Assembly (NCBI GenBank): GCA_030528555.1
Contig: JAUMYQ010000001.1
Location: 115,532 to 179,531 of the forward strand
Source: Porphyromonadaceae bacterium
Lineage (GTDB): Bacteria > Bacteroidota > Bacteroidia > Bacteroidales > Porphyromonadaceae
DNA length: 64,000 nt
Reading direction: 5' to 3'
Below are positions 27,063 through 36,697 of this stretch, in pieces (position 1 is the first letter of the stretch; every line of letters begins with the position of its first letter). The position numbers and the translations under genes were made by a program. The notes under the pieces are model-generated. The model worked only from the letters and a program-made list of their open reading frames with translations, had not been told where the DNA came from and searched no databases.

Positions 27063-27707
27063 ATGGACGTATTGGAGCTCAAAAATATTCGTCGAGAATA
27101 CAGCTCTCGTCAGTTGGGGCGTAGTGATGTGCCGAGTGATCCGATGGAGCTTTTCGGACAATGGTTGCGAGAGGCTGTGGAGCTGAGAGTTAATGAGCCA
27201 ACGGCTATGCTTGTCGCCACAGCCACACCTGATGGTCGCCCTAGTATGCGCACGGTGTTGCTCAAAGAAGTTGAGAGCAATCGGCTCATCTTCTACAGCA
27301 ATTATGAGAGTCGTAAGGGGCAGCATATTGCAGAGAATCCGCAGGTAGCCGCCTCCTTCCTCTGGCATGAGTTGGAGCGTCAGATACATATTGAGGGTAG
27401 GGTAGAGCGCGTTGCTCCCAAGGTGAGTGATACCTACTTCGATGAGCGCCCCTATAAGAGTCGCATCGGGGCAAGAGTATCGCCCCAAAGTCGTCCTATC
27501 CCCTCAAGGGAGTATATCATGGCGAGCTTTGCTGCCGAGAGCCTACGTTGGTTGGGGCGACATATTCCTCGCCCCGATTACTGGGGGGGGTGGGCTATTC
27601 AGGTGGAGCGTATCGAGTTTTGGCAGGGGCGAGATAGTCGCCTGCATGATAGATTTCTCTATACAGAGGGTGAGGCTGGCTGGAATATAGAGCGGTTAGC
27701 CCCCTAA
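27063..27707 (+). CDS. pdxH: Pyridoxamine/pyridoxine 5'-phosphate oxidase
   Basis: FMN enzyme that oxidises PNP or PMP to pyridoxal 5'-phosphate. I take the ATG at 27063, preceded by AGAGGAGGG, because it gives the usual family start (MDVLELKNIRREY) and avoids overlap with the glycosyltransferase. Motifs: ATATPDGRPSMRTVLLKEV, FYSNYESRKGQ (FMN site), the SRIGARVSPQSRPIPSR segment, and the C-terminal WGGWAIQVERIEFWQGRDSRLHDRF with its signature R-LHDR. 214 residues. Confidence 0.93.
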   Translation: MDVLELKNIRREYSSRQLGRSDVPSDPMELFGQWLREAVELRVNEPTAMLVATATPDGRPSMRTVLLKEVESNRLIFYSNYESRKGQHIAENPQVAASFLWHELERQIHIEGRVERVAPKVSDTYFDERPYKSRIGARVSPQSRPIPSREYIMASFAAESLRWLGRHIPRPDYWGGWAIQVERIEFWQGRDSRLHDRFLYTEGEAGWNIERLAP

Positions 27708-27822
27708 TAGCACTATATATTTAAGTAGGTATGCTTTCAGATAAACGGAGGATGTACCTAGATTGATTTCCTCATGACTCTACTTGCTAGTGTGAGGTAG
27801 GGGAGACTAAACAGCGACATAG

Positions 27823-28263
27823 ATGAAACTTACAGACGAATGGTTTACAGCTCTAAGCCAAGACGGGGAGGGAAAGCTTATCTTCGTCACTGGGCGCAAA
27901 TCCTTGGAGGGTTTTAGGGCGAAGGGAAGTCTCAAGGTGCGCGTAGAGATTAAATGGCCTTACCCTGCCGATAGAGAGGGAATGCCCGATGAGCGTACCG
28001 CTAAGCTAATTACCGAGATAGAGCCAAGGCTGCGCCAGGCCATGGAGTGCGACAAACTCGCTATCCTTACAGGCAATTACACTGGTTCTGGGGAGAAGTA
28101 TTGGGTTTTTTATACCCGTCACTTGCCGACCTTTGGCGAGCGGCTTAATGCAGCTCTTGCCGACTATGAAACGCTGCCACTGGAGATACTCTGTGAGGAA
28201 GACCCCGAGTGGGAAGAGTACCTCGATATGCTAAGTATGGAACGAGAGGAGCATGACGAATAG
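27823..28263 (+). CDS. DUF695-family protein
   Basis: Small soluble acidic protein of 146 residues. The C-terminal half has the DUF695 pattern EKYWVFYTRHLPTFGERLNAAL and PLEILCEEDPEWEEYLDML. DUF695 is found alone or attached to other domains and has no established biochemical role. It has no signal peptide. It lies 115 bases after pdxH and about 100 before glnN. Confidence 0.78.
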   Translation: MKLTDEWFTALSQDGEGKLIFVTGRKSLEGFRAKGSLKVRVEIKWPYPADREGMPDERTAKLITEIEPRLRQAMECDKLAILTGNYTGSGEKYWVFYTRHLPTFGERLNAALADYETLPLEILCEEDPEWEEYLDMLSMEREEHDE

Positions 28264-28279
28264 GCCGTGTGGTAATACT

Positions 28280-28287
28280 TATCTTTG
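28280..28287 (+). promoter_or_regulatory. Probable -7 element of glnN promoter
   Basis: TATCTTTG fits TAnnTTTG. It would give a leader of about 75 bases before the ATG at 28369. No clear -33 match at the standard spacing. Confidence 0.42.
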
Positions 28288-28368
28288 CACCTCATTTTGG
28301 TAGAAGTTATGGAGGTTCTTCCTGCCCATTGATAAAGTGTCTTATTAAACTAAATAACAAACAGAAGC

Positions 28369-30555
28369 ATGTCTCACTTGAGATTTAGAGCTCTAGAGTT
28401 AGCTACGGAGCGCAAGGCCCTCCGAGCTGAGGTTATTGAGGGCTCAGTGGCGGACTATTTTGCTACGTCTGTATTTACCCGAGAAACGATGCGTCGTTAT
28501 CTTAGCCGTGAGGTATACAAGGAACTTTCACATCATATCGAGGAGCGTCTGCCCATAGGGCTAGCCTTAGCTGACCAGGTGGCTAGTGCTATGAAGATGT
28601 GGGCGATGGACAGGGGAGTGACGCATTACACGCATTGGTTCCAACCCTTGACGGATGGCACAGCAGAGAAGCATGATTCCTTTGCCACTGTAACTGCAGA
28701 TGGTGGCATGATAGAGGAATTTAGCGGTAAGCTTCTCTCGCAGCAGGAGCCAGACGCGAGTAGTTTTCCCAATGGGGGGTTACGCAATACTTTCGAGGCT
28801 CGTGGCTATTCGGCCTGGGACCCCTCGTCGCCAGCCTTTATCGTGGACGATACGCTCTGTATCCCCACGGTTTTTGTTTCGTACACGGGAGAGGCTCTCG
28901 ACTTCAAGACACCGCTTCTTCGTTCGCTTGATGCGCTCAATCAAGCCGCTACTCGTGTGGTTCGCTACTTCAACCCTCAGGTGGAGAGCTGTACGACATT
29001 CCTCGGCTGGGAGCAGGAGTATTTCCTCGTGGATGAGTCGCTCTTCTACGCTCGTCCCGACCTTTGTCTGACTGGTCGTACCCTCATGGGGCATGAGAGT
29101 GCCAAAAATCAGCAGTTGGATGACCATTACTTCGGTGCTATCCCAGAGCGCGTTCAGGAGTTTATGAAGGATCTCGAGTATGAGTGCTATAAGTTAAGTC
29201 TCCCAATTAAGACGCGCCACAATGAGGTGGCTCCCAATCAGTTTGAAATTGCTCCTATTTATGAGGAGTGCAACCTGGCCAATGACCACAACATTCTTCT
29301 GATGAGTACGATGAAGCGTGTGGCCAGTAAGCATCACTTTCGTGTGCTTCTGCACGAGAAGCCCTATGAGGGCGTAAATGGATCGGGTAAGCATTGTAAT
29401 TGGTCCATCGGAACGAATACGGGTGCAAATCTCTTCTCCCCAGGCAAAGACAGCCAAGAAAATCTTCGCTTCATTGCCTTCATGGCCATTACGCTCATGG
29501 CTGTATATCGCAATAATGCACTGCTCAAGGCCAGTATAGCCTCGGCAACGAATCTGCACCGCCTTGGTGGGCATGAAGCGCCTCCTGCTATCATTTCTTG
29601 TTTCCTTGGCAGTGAAGTAACCGCTGTCCTGGACCGCTTTCTGTCGAGTAGCAGCGAGGATGCTATCCTCATCGACGACAAGACGGGCTACAGCCTCGGT
29701 GTAGGGCAGATTCCCGAGCTCCTTTTGGATAATACAGACCGTAACCGAACTTCTCCCTTCGCCTTTACGGGCAATCGCTTTGAGTTTCGTGCTGTAGGGG
29801 CTTCGGCCAATCCTGCCTGCGCCATGCTTAGTCTCTGCTCGGCACTTGCCTACGAGATGACCCTCTTTGCTGAGGAGGTAGAGCGTCTGACACATACTCA
29901 GAGTGTTCCCGATGCGCTTTTCCAGACTATCCATCGCTATATCAAGGACTCTGCACCCATCCGTTTCGGAGGTAACGGCTACAGCCAGGAGTGGCATGCC
30001 GAGGCCGAGCGGAGAGGGTTGGACACTGATGTACATGTACCTCGCCTATATGAGGCTTATGTTAGTGAGCAATCTATCCGCATTTTCGAGGGTACTGGAG
30101 TGCTTACTCGGGCAGAGTTAGAGGCCAGAAATGAGGTAAAATGGGAGATTTTCATGAAGAAGATCCAGATCGAGAGCCGTGTGTTGGGCGATTTGTCTCT
30201 CAATCATATCGTCCCTGTGGCAACGAAGTACCAAACGATGCTTTTGGACAATGTGACCAAACTCAAGAACGTCTTCGAAGGTGAGGAATATGAGCGTCTG
30301 GCAGCGGGGCCTAAGAGTCTAATTGCCGAGATGAGCCGTCATCTAACCTCGGTGCATACGATGGTAGAGGAGATGGTAGAGGCACGCAAACGGGCCAATC
30401 GCATCGAGAGCATGCACAAGAGGGCCTACGCTTACTACGAGGAGGTGCTGCCCTATCTGTCAAAAATCCGTTATCACATCGACCATCTTGAGCTAATTGT
30501 CGATGATGAGATGTGGCCTCTGCCTAAGTATAGAGAGCTGCTCTTTATACAATAG
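28369..30555 (+). CDS. glnN: Glutamine synthetase type III
   Basis: Large (728-residue) GSIII that joins ammonia to glutamate using ATP; in Bacteroidetes this is commonly the main nitrogen-assimilating enzyme. Features: WAMDRGVTHYTHWFQPLT near the N-terminus (GSIII-specific), LGWEQEYFLVDESLF with metal-binding Glu residues, RHNEVAPNQFEIAPIYEE, NGSGKHCNWSIGTNTGANLF (ATP/glutamate site), and TGNRFEFRAVGASANP. The C-terminal helical region is complete. It is followed 6 bases later by the MATE gene, which may be co-transcribed. Confidence 0.94.
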   Translation: MSHLRFRALELATERKALRAEVIEGSVADYFATSVFTRETMRRYLSREVYKELSHHIEERLPIGLALADQVASAMKMWAMDRGVTHYTHWFQPLTDGTAEKHDSFATVTADGGMIEEFSGKLLSQQEPDASSFPNGGLRNTFEARGYSAWDPSSPAFIVDDTLCIPTVFVSYTGEALDFKTPLLRSLDALNQAATRVVRYFNPQVESCTTFLGWEQEYFLVDESLFYARPDLCLTGRTLMGHESAKNQQLDDHYFGAIPERVQEFMKDLEYECYKLSLPIKTRHNEVAPNQFEIAPIYEECNLANDHNILLMSTMKRVASKHHFRVLLHEKPYEGVNGSGKHCNWSIGTNTGANLFSPGKDSQENLRFIAFMAITLMAVYRNNALLKASIASATNLHRLGGHEAPPAIISCFLGSEVTAVLDRFLSSSSEDAILIDDKTGYSLGVGQIPELLLDNTDRNRTSPFAFTGNRFEFRAVGASANPACAMLSLCSALAYEMTLFAEEVERLTHTQSVPDALFQTIHRYIKDSAPIRFGGNGYSQEWHAEAERRGLDTDVHVPRLYEAYVSEQSIRIFEGTGVLTRAELEARNEVKWEIFMKKIQIESRVLGDLSLNHIVPVATKYQTMLLDNVTKLKNVFEGEEYERLAAGPKSLIAEMSRHLTSVHTMVEEMVEARKRANRIESMHKRAYAYYEEVLPYLSKIRYHIDHLELIVDDEMWPLPKYRELLFIQ

Positions 30556-30561
30556 TTTTCG

Positions 30562-31887
30562 ATGGCCAGCATCAAGTATTTGACGCAAGGCAATCTGGGG
30601 AGCCATCTGTACAAACTGGCATTGCCCATCATGGGCACATCGTTTGTGCAGATGGCTTATAGCTTCACAGATATGGCTTGGCTTGGTAGGCTCAGCAGCC
30701 AGGCCGTAGCGGCTGTGGGCTGTATATCGGTTTTTATTTGGATTGCTACCTCTGTTGCTTTCTTCAATAAGGTGGGGAGTGAGGTGACTATATCTCAGAG
30801 CATTGGGGCAGGCAGGCTCGGAGAGGCACGGTTATACGCCTCGCTTAACGCGACGATGAGCCTTGTTGTAGGCTGTTCGGTGGCAGTTCTTTTCGCCCTT
30901 TTTGCCCCTCAGCTTGTAGATCTCTATCTTCTTTCGGGTGTGGTACGTGCCGAGGCGTTGGAGTATTTCTATATCAGTTTATGGGGCTTACCTGCTGTTT
31001 TCCTTACCTCTGCTCTTTTTGGCATCTACAACGCTTCGGGTAATAGTGATGTACCCTTCCGTTCGCTCCTGCTCGGAGGAGTCTGCAATATCCTACTTGA
31101 TCCGCTCTTCATCCATATTTTTGGTTGGGGAGTATCGGGAGCAGCGTGGGCAACTCTGATGAGTGAGTTACTTTCTCTGGGTTATTTCCTTTATCGATTG
31201 CGTTGGGTGGATAGGCTTTTTGATGAATTTCCCTTGCTTATCCGTCCCCTTTGGCCTCAGCTTGGACGTATCGTTCAGGTCGGTGCGCCAGTGGCTACAC
31301 TCAATGTGCTCTTTGCTCTCATCAGTGTCTATATGGGGCGACTTGCCTCCTCCGTGGGCGGACATATAGGCGTGGCAGCACTGACTACTGGGGGGCAGCT
31401 TGAGGCTTTGACATGGAATACTTCTCAGGGTATCACCACAGCTCTCTGTAGTATTGTTGGCCAAAATTATGCTGCTCGTCTTTATGATCGTGTGTGGGCT
31501 ACCCTGCGTATAGCCCTCATCAATACTCTTGTCATAGGCTTAGTGGGGACGTTGATCTTCGTTTTTGGGGGGAGAGAGCTCTTTGCACTCATTGTCCCCG
31601 ACCCTGTAGTCTATGAAGTTGGGGCAAATTATCTGCGTATCAGTGGATATTCTCAGATCTTTATGATGATAGAGATCACGATACAGGGGCTATTTTATGG
31701 TGTGGGGCGGAGTTATCTCCCAGCGAGTATCAGTATCATTGGCAATACGCTACGTATTCCTTTAACTATCTGGTTGGTTACTCTGGGGTTTGGGTTGGAT
31801 GCCGTATGGTGGGCAATCTCTGTGACTACTATATTAAAAGGGCTTGCAGCTATTTTGGCTCTCCTTTTTCTGAGACGAAAGCTGTAG
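30562..31887 (+). CDS. MATE-family multidrug/toxin efflux transporter
   Basis: Inner-membrane exporter driven by Na+ or H+. It has about 12 hydrophobic segments across 441 residues, arranged as two similar halves. The start MGTSFVQMAYSFTDMAWLGRLSSQAVAAVG and the GAAWATLMSELLSLGYFLYRL segment are typical of MATE proteins. The substrate is not predictable. It lies 6 bases behind glnN and ends just before a strong bidirectional terminator. Confidence 0.9.
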   Translation: MASIKYLTQGNLGSHLYKLALPIMGTSFVQMAYSFTDMAWLGRLSSQAVAAVGCISVFIWIATSVAFFNKVGSEVTISQSIGAGRLGEARLYASLNATMSLVVGCSVAVLFALFAPQLVDLYLLSGVVRAEALEYFYISLWGLPAVFLTSALFGIYNASGNSDVPFRSLLLGGVCNILLDPLFIHIFGWGVSGAAWATLMSELLSLGYFLYRLRWVDRLFDEFPLLIRPLWPQLGRIVQVGAPVATLNVLFALISVYMGRLASSVGGHIGVAALTTGGQLEALTWNTSQGITTALCSIVGQNYAARLYDRVWATLRIALINTLVIGLVGTLIFVFGGRELFALIVPDPVVYEVGANYLRISGYSQIFMMIEITIQGLFYGVGRSYLPASISIIGNTLRIPLTIWLVTLGFGLDAVWWAISVTTILKGLAAILALLFLRRKL

Positions 31888-31908
31888 CCATAGTGCATTT
31901 TTTACTAG

Positions 31909-31960
31909 ATACCGAAATGGGGTTGGAAAAACTACAGTTTTTCCAACCCCATTTCGGTAT
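31909..31960. terminator. Perfect 25-bp hairpin between convergent genes
   Basis: Arms 31909-31933 and 31936-31960 are perfectly complementary. T-rich or A-rich runs lie on either side (TTTTTTA before, TATTATT after). It sits between the end of the MATE gene (+) and the end of tyrS (-), so it can serve both as a rho-independent terminator. Confidence 0.85.
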
Positions 31961-32004
31961 TATTATCCTCGTTTCATTGGTTGATAATCTTCCTTGCCTC
32001 TTGA

Positions 32005-33312
32005 TTAGTCTACGATGATTAGGTAATAGTTTTTCTTTCCTTTCTGAACTACGAGATAACGCCCTGCGATGAGGTCAGTAGGGCCAACTTGTAGGTCTTG
32101 CTCTGATACCTTCTCTTTGTTGAGGCTTACTCCACCGCTCTGAATAAGCTTTCGTAGCTCTCCTTTGGAGGGAAAGACGCTCGCATGCTCGGTCAGCAGG
32201 TCAATAATCTTAATGCCAGCCGACAAATCCTCTGCTTTGACCTGATATTGAGGCACACCTTCGAAGACTGCTAGCACCATCTCTGGGCTAAGCTTCATGA
32301 GTTGCTCCTTGGTCCCTTGCCCAAAGAGGATGGCGGAGGCTTCGACTGCCGTTTCGTAGTCCTCACGGCTATGTACCATTATGGTGATTTCCTCGGCCAG
32401 TCGCTTCTGAAGAGGACGTAGGTGTGGTGCGTCAGCCTGATCCTCCTCTAGTCTTTTTACCTCCTCCTCGGAGAGTGTTGTGAAGATCTTGATGTAGCGT
32501 GTGGCATCTTCATCGCTCACGTTGATCCAGAATTGGTAGAAAGCATAGGGCGAGGTGCGTGCGGGGTCGAGCCAAATGTTGCCACTCTCGGTCTTGCCAA
32601 ACTTGCCGCCATCCGCCTTGGTAATAAGGGGACAAGTGAGGGCATATGCCTCGCCACCATCCTTACGGCGGATCAGCTCCGTCCCTGTCGTGATGTTACC
32701 CCACTGATCCGAGCCCCCCATCTGTAAGCGACAGCTCTCCGTTCGGTAGAGGTGCAGGTAGTCGAAGCCTTGGAGGAGCTGATAGCTAAACTCTGTGAAG
32801 CTCATTCCCTCACGGCTCTCGCCACTGAGGCGTTTTTTTACCGAATCCTTGGCCATCATATAGTTTACCGTGATGTGTTTACCGATGTCACGGATGAATT
32901 CCAGGAAGCTAAACTCACGCATCCAGTCGTAGTTATTGACTAGCTTGGCTGCGTTGGGTGCATCGCTGTCGAAGTCGAGGAACTTAGCTAGCTGTCTCTT
33001 GATGGCCTCTTGGTTGTGGCGTAGCGTCTCTTCGTCGAGGAGCTTGCGCTCGGCACTCTTCATCGAGGGGTCACCGATCATCCCCGTAGCCCCGCCGATG
33101 AGGGCTAGGGGGCGATGCCCCGAGAGCTGGAGATGGCGCAGCATCATTACGCCCACGAGGTGCCCAATGTGTAGCGAGTCCGCTGTGGGGTCGATGCCGA
33201 GGTAGGCCGAGACGGTCTCTCGCTCAAGCAGCTCCTCTGTACCAGGGATCATATCGTGTATCATGCCACGCCAGCGTAACTCTTGGATAAAATTCTTCTT
33301 CGGTTGCGTCAT
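32005..33312 (-). CDS. tyrS: Tyrosyl-tRNA synthetase
   Basis: Class I synthetase charging tRNA-Tyr. The HIGH motif appears as HIGHLVGVM and the KMSKS-type loop as KFGKTESG; the tyrosine pocket includes [13 protein letters not shown] and [19 protein letters not shown]. The C-terminal S4-like RNA-binding domain is present ([17 protein letters not shown]). 435 residues, TyrRS bacterial type with KFGKT. It is convergent with the MATE gene and about 90 bases downstream of meaB on the same strand. Confidence 0.95.
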   Translation of the reverse strand: MTQPKKNFIQELRWRGMIHDMIPGTEELLERETVSAYLGIDPTADSLHIGHLVGVMMLRHLQLSGHRPLALIGGATGMIGDPSMKSAERKLLDEETLRHNQEAIKRQLAKFLDFDSDAPNAAKLVNNYDWMREFSFLEFIRDIGKHITVNYMMAKDSVKKRLSGESREGMSFTEFSYQLLQGFDYLHLYRTESCRLQMGGSDQWGNITTGTELIRRKDGGEAYALTCPLITKADGGKFGKTESGNIWLDPARTSPYAFYQFWINVSDEDATRYIKIFTTLSEEEVKRLEEDQADAPHLRPLQKRLAEEITIMVHSREDYETAVEASAILFGQGTKEQLMKLSPEMVLAVFEGVPQYQVKAEDLSAGIKIIDLLTEHASVFPSKGELRKLIQSGGVSLNKEKVSEQDLQVGPTDLIAGRYLVVQKGKKNYYLIIVD

Positions 33313-33400
33313 TGTCTAAATAGTTTTCTTTCGATAAGCGGGGCAAAAATAGCTGTTTTACTCCGAAACGTTTGGAAGGAGTGACTGATATCGGAGGGCT

Positions 33401-34552
33401 CTATGCGTCTTGGAGTTCCTTTCTGATAGAGGTGAAATAGGCATCGAGTAGCCTTTGTGCTCCGATAAAGGACGAGATATTATCCCCTAGTACTTGAGCC
33501 TCTACGCCCTCTTTGAGCGAGCGTACCACAGGGCTAGAATAGAATGAGCGATGCAGTACTTCGTTTATTGACTCGTACATCCACCACTTGGCTTGCCGTT
33601 GTCTCTTTTCTTGAAAGTAGCCACTATCCATAGCGAAATGTCGGTATTCGTCTATCATGTCCCAGATCTCCTTGATTCCCAAGCTGTAGAAACCCGAGTA
33701 GGTCAGCACTTTGGGCTTCCAACCAGATTCGGTAGGAGGAAAGAGATGCAGGGCGTTGCGGAAGTGGGAGGCAGCGAGGTTTGCCTTGGGGATGTTGTCG
33801 CCATCTGCTTTGTTGATGATAATAGCGTCTGCCATCTCCATGATGCCACGTTTGATGCCTTGCAGCTCATCGCCAGTGCCAGAGAGCTGGATGAGTAGGA
33901 AGAAGTCCACCATAGAGTGGACAGCCGTCTCGCTCTGCCCTACACCTACCGTCTCAACAAATATGGTATCGAACCCAGCTGCCTCGCATAGCATGATAGT
34001 TTCTCTCGTCTTACGTGCCACACCACCCAGAGACCCAGCCGAGGGACTAGGACGAATGAAAGCATTGGGGTGGTGCGATAGCTGCTCCATGCGTGTCTTG
34101 TCACCCAAGATACTGCCACCGCTGCGCTCACTACTAGGGTCGATGGCAAGGACAGCAAGCTTACGTCCCTGCTTGCACAGGTGAAGTCCAAAAGACTCGA
34201 TAGAGGTGCTCTTACCTGCCCCTGGTACTCCAGTGATGCCAATGCGCATAGAGCGTCCTGTATAGGGTAGACACCGTTCGATAATCTGCTGGGCCAGGTC
34301 TTGATGCTCAGGTAGACTGCTCTCCACTAGTGTTACAGCTTGGCTAAGCACTGTGATATTGGAGCTGAGAATGCCGTCCACGTAGTCGTCTACACTGTAG
34401 ACCTTGCGCCTTACACGCCGAAAGTGGGGGTTGACCATCGGCTGTGCCCCTACGCCTTGATTGACTTTTAGCCCCATGTAGCTGGGATCGTTCTCGGGGT
34501 GATGTAGCAGTTCTTCTTCTCTAGTCATAGTGGTTGGATAAAGTTGCTCCAA
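33401..34552 (-). CDS. meaB: Methylmalonyl-CoA mutase-associated GTPase MeaB
   Basis: P-loop GTPase of the G3E/ArgK group that protects and reloads the B12-dependent methylmalonyl-CoA mutase. Motifs: Walker A GVPGAGKST, AIDPSSERSGGSILGDKTRM, the ETVGVGQSE segment, and the guanine-specificity motif NKAD. 383 residues including a C-terminal dimerisation region. The mutase genes are not in this window. Its presence implies that the cell uses adenosylcobalamin, which bears on the importer at 60.3-63.6 kb. Confidence 0.9.
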   Translation of the reverse strand: MEQLYPTTMTREEELLHHPENDPSYMGLKVNQGVGAQPMVNPHFRRVRRKVYSVDDYVDGILSSNITVLSQAVTLVESSLPEHQDLAQQIIERCLPYTGRSMRIGITGVPGAGKSTSIESFGLHLCKQGRKLAVLAIDPSSERSGGSILGDKTRMEQLSHHPNAFIRPSPSAGSLGGVARKTRETIMLCEAAGFDTIFVETVGVGQSETAVHSMVDFFLLIQLSGTGDELQGIKRGIMEMADAIIINKADGDNIPKANLAASHFRNALHLFPPTESGWKPKVLTYSGFYSLGIKEIWDMIDEYRHFAMDSGYFQEKRQRQAKWWMYESINEVLHRSFYSSPVVRSLKEGVEAQVLGDNISSFIGAQRLLDAYFTSIRKELQDA

Positions 34553-34580
34553 ATGTTTCGGTCAGTGCGGTGATTTTAGC

Positions 34581-35468
34581 CTAAATTCTTTCTAGGACTA
34601 TATCTATTAGCCCCTCGATACTGCCCTTGTAGTCGGTATTCATCTTCTCAGCCTTGCGCCCAGCGATGATGCAGCAGACGGTAAGCGCACGATGCCCCAT
34701 AAGAGCTGCCAATCCTGCGAGGGAGGAGCTCTCCATCTCGTAGTTCGTAATGATTTGGCCTCGATGTTCAAAGGCTTGTATCTTGCGGTTTAGCTCGGGG
34801 TCTTGCAATGGGAGGCGCAGGCTACGCCCTTGAGGGCCATAGAAGCCGTTGGCAGCAATCGTATTGCCACGCACGATACTTCCGCCTCCACAGATTTGCT
34901 CTAGGAGCGAAGCATCCGCAGGCACGACATAGGGGCGTAGTCCCTCGACCTGCCAATCGAGTTGGCGTAGCAGTTCGCTCTCTAGCTCCAGATTGCGCAC
35001 TCGCTGGCTATCACTATAGAAGTACAGTACACCATCGAAGCCGATAGCATGCGAAGCAGCTACATAGCTCCCGATGGGGCTAACGTCCTGCAAGCCACCC
35101 GAGGTCCCTACACGTACTAGGGTCAGCTGCCTATGCTTGGAGCGTACTTGCCTCGTCTCAAAGTCGATATTGGCCAGAGCGTCTAGCTCATTGAGGACGA
35201 TGTCGATGTTGTCTGTGCCAATGCCGTGGCTGACTACGCTGATGCGCTTACCTCGGTACGCCCCTGTGATGGTGTGAAACTCTCGGCTTGTTACATTGCA
35301 CTCGATACTGTCGAAGCGATTGGCTACCACATCTACTCGGGCAGGGTCGCCCACGAGGAAGATCCTATCCGCAAGCTGCTCGGGGCGCAGATGGAGGTGA
35401 AAGACTGAGCCATCGGAGTTGATGATAAGCTCCGATGGTGGGATAACCCTATGAGGATTTGTTGTCAT
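34581..35468 (-). CDS. udp: Uridine/nucleoside phosphorylase
   Basis: Nucleoside phosphorylase-I family enzyme that cleaves uridine (or a related nucleoside) with phosphate for salvage. Features: FLVGDPARVDVVANRFDSIE (phosphate site with GDPxR), SHGIGTDNIDIVLNEL, LVRVGTSGGLQ (family signature) and NYEMESSSLAGLAALMGHRALTVCCIIAGR. 295 residues, cytoplasmic. The uridine preference is inferred from overall resemblance to Bacteroidetes Udp proteins. It lies about 50 bases after the propeller-like gene and may be co-transcribed with it. Confidence 0.85.
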   Translation of the reverse strand: MTTNPHRVIPPSELIINSDGSVFHLHLRPEQLADRIFLVGDPARVDVVANRFDSIECNVTSREFHTITGAYRGKRISVVSHGIGTDNIDIVLNELDALANIDFETRQVRSKHRQLTLVRVGTSGGLQDVSPIGSYVAASHAIGFDGVLYFYSDSQRVRNLELESELLRQLDWQVEGLRPYVVPADASLLEQICGGGSIVRGNTIAANGFYGPQGRSLRLPLQDPELNRKIQAFEHRGQIITNYEMESSSLAGLAALMGHRALTVCCIIAGRKAEKMNTDYKGSIEGLIDIVLERI

Positions 35469-35520
35469 GATATGATGTATAATTAGTTGTATGTATCATT
35501 TAGTTTCACCACTTCGGCTG

Positions 35521-36381
35521 CTATTGGGGAGATACACCCCCAAATATGCTTGGACTGCCTCGATAGCGGTAGATGATGACCTGACCCTTAGGGGCGCTGC
35601 GGTCGCTAATAAGTAGAGTTCGCTCACTAACCTCATCGTAGACGAGTAGGTAGTCATTGCCAGGAGAGTTGTAGGGCAGCCCCATAAGTGTGGGGCGCAG
35701 ATACTGCCCTGTATCAGTATTCATACGGCTAAAATAAAGATCGTAACCACCTAGTCCCCCATCATGTTTCTGGGCAAAAACGATGCGGATACCATCGGAT
35801 AGGAGGATGGGCATAGCGATATGCTCACCCAAACCCGAGAAGCTCTCGCTCCTTGGGAGAAATTTACCTCCGATACGATCCAGACGAGTGGCACTGTCTC
35901 GCCCCTGTCCGCTTAGAGACTCGAGACGCATACGCCGTAATGGAGGCGTGAACCCAAAATACCAAAGACTATCGCTACGAAGCTCTAAACGAAAGCTCCC
36001 TACGTGGTTGTACCCATGTTTATCCAAGAGCATACGCTCTAGCGAGAGGGCTAGATCTGGCATCGGTACGATTAGGCTATCAAGTAGCTCGAGCGTATCA
36101 CGATGTTCACTGAGGCGCGCCATCTGCCCTAGTCGTCTGGTAAGTAGCTCAGCCCTGGGAAGGGGGGGGGCACTACCCAAAGATTTGGTATATCTCTCTA
36201 GTAGACCTTGAGCCTTAGTCAACTGTCCATGACTGTAGGCTGCCTCAGCCTCTTGTATCAGTTGCTCAAGCACTATGGCAGATGTGCCACGAGGCCTCTG
36301 CGCCCATACTCCAAGGTAGGCAAGTGTGATCAGCCCAAGAAATAACCCCCATATTCGGTATCTCAATACTATTTGTATCAT
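35521..36381 (-). CDS. Exported protein with WD40/PD40-like segment
   Basis: I choose the ATG at 36381 (MIQIVLRYRIWGLFLGLIT), which gives a signal peptide; the longer frame from 36459 adds 26 residues of unlikely N-terminus. After the signal, residues about 30-130 are helical (TPR-like: QLIQEAEAAYSHGQLTKAQGLLERY). The C-terminal half has propeller-like strands: SDGIRIVFAQKHDGGLGGYDLYFSRM and LPYNSPGNDYLLVYDE, as in PD40-type envelope proteins of Bacteroidetes. A TAnnTTTG element (TATCTTTG, minus strand 36396-36389) lies just upstream and would give a very short leader. Function unknown. Confidence 0.68.
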   Translation of the reverse strand: MIQIVLRYRIWGLFLGLITLAYLGVWAQRPRGTSAIVLEQLIQEAEAAYSHGQLTKAQGLLERYTKSLGSAPPLPRAELLTRRLGQMARLSEHRDTLELLDSLIVPMPDLALSLERMLLDKHGYNHVGSFRLELRSDSLWYFGFTPPLRRMRLESLSGQGRDSATRLDRIGGKFLPRSESFSGLGEHIAMPILLSDGIRIVFAQKHDGGLGGYDLYFSRMNTDTGQYLRPTLMGLPYNSPGNDYLLVYDEVSERTLLISDRSAPKGQVIIYRYRGSPSIFGGVSPQ

Positions 36382-36606
36382 GTCCAAACAAAGATATATA
36401 ACTATGACCAAAGTGCCATCTCTTTGTCTCGCTTCGACTATCCTAGAAGTGTTCCTCAATGAGTGGGCAATGGTATGCGTATAAGTGCCATTTGTGTAGA
36501 GTACCCTCGCTAAAATTCAGAATAAGATTTGTGCAACTTATAGTTTTATAGAGGATTTGTTTAACGTATTTATATATAGGTTGTTATGTGTTTTCTTGAA
36601 TTTCTC

Positions 36607-36697
36607 AAAAAATCTTCGGGAACTTTCAAAAAAAACTTCCCGAACTTTTTTCTCGGAGTTCCCGATCTTTTTGGAAAAAGTTCGGGAAGTTTTTTCT
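36607..36697. repeat. Dispersed hairpin repeat, copy B (rearranged)
   Basis: The first 29 bases (36607-36635) are the reverse complement of the right end of copy A. The middle segment (CTTTTTTCTCGGAG) is in the same orientation as in A and C. The core hairpin at 36659-36688 is the exact reverse complement of the core hairpin of copy A (loop GG instead of CC). The element is therefore a mosaic of inverted parts. Confidence 0.85.

Noticed and set aside
29194-30036. A 280-codon minus-strand frame inside glnN
   Set aside because: It overlaps the catalytic region of a well-supported glutamine synthetase and shows no domain, start context or ribosome site.
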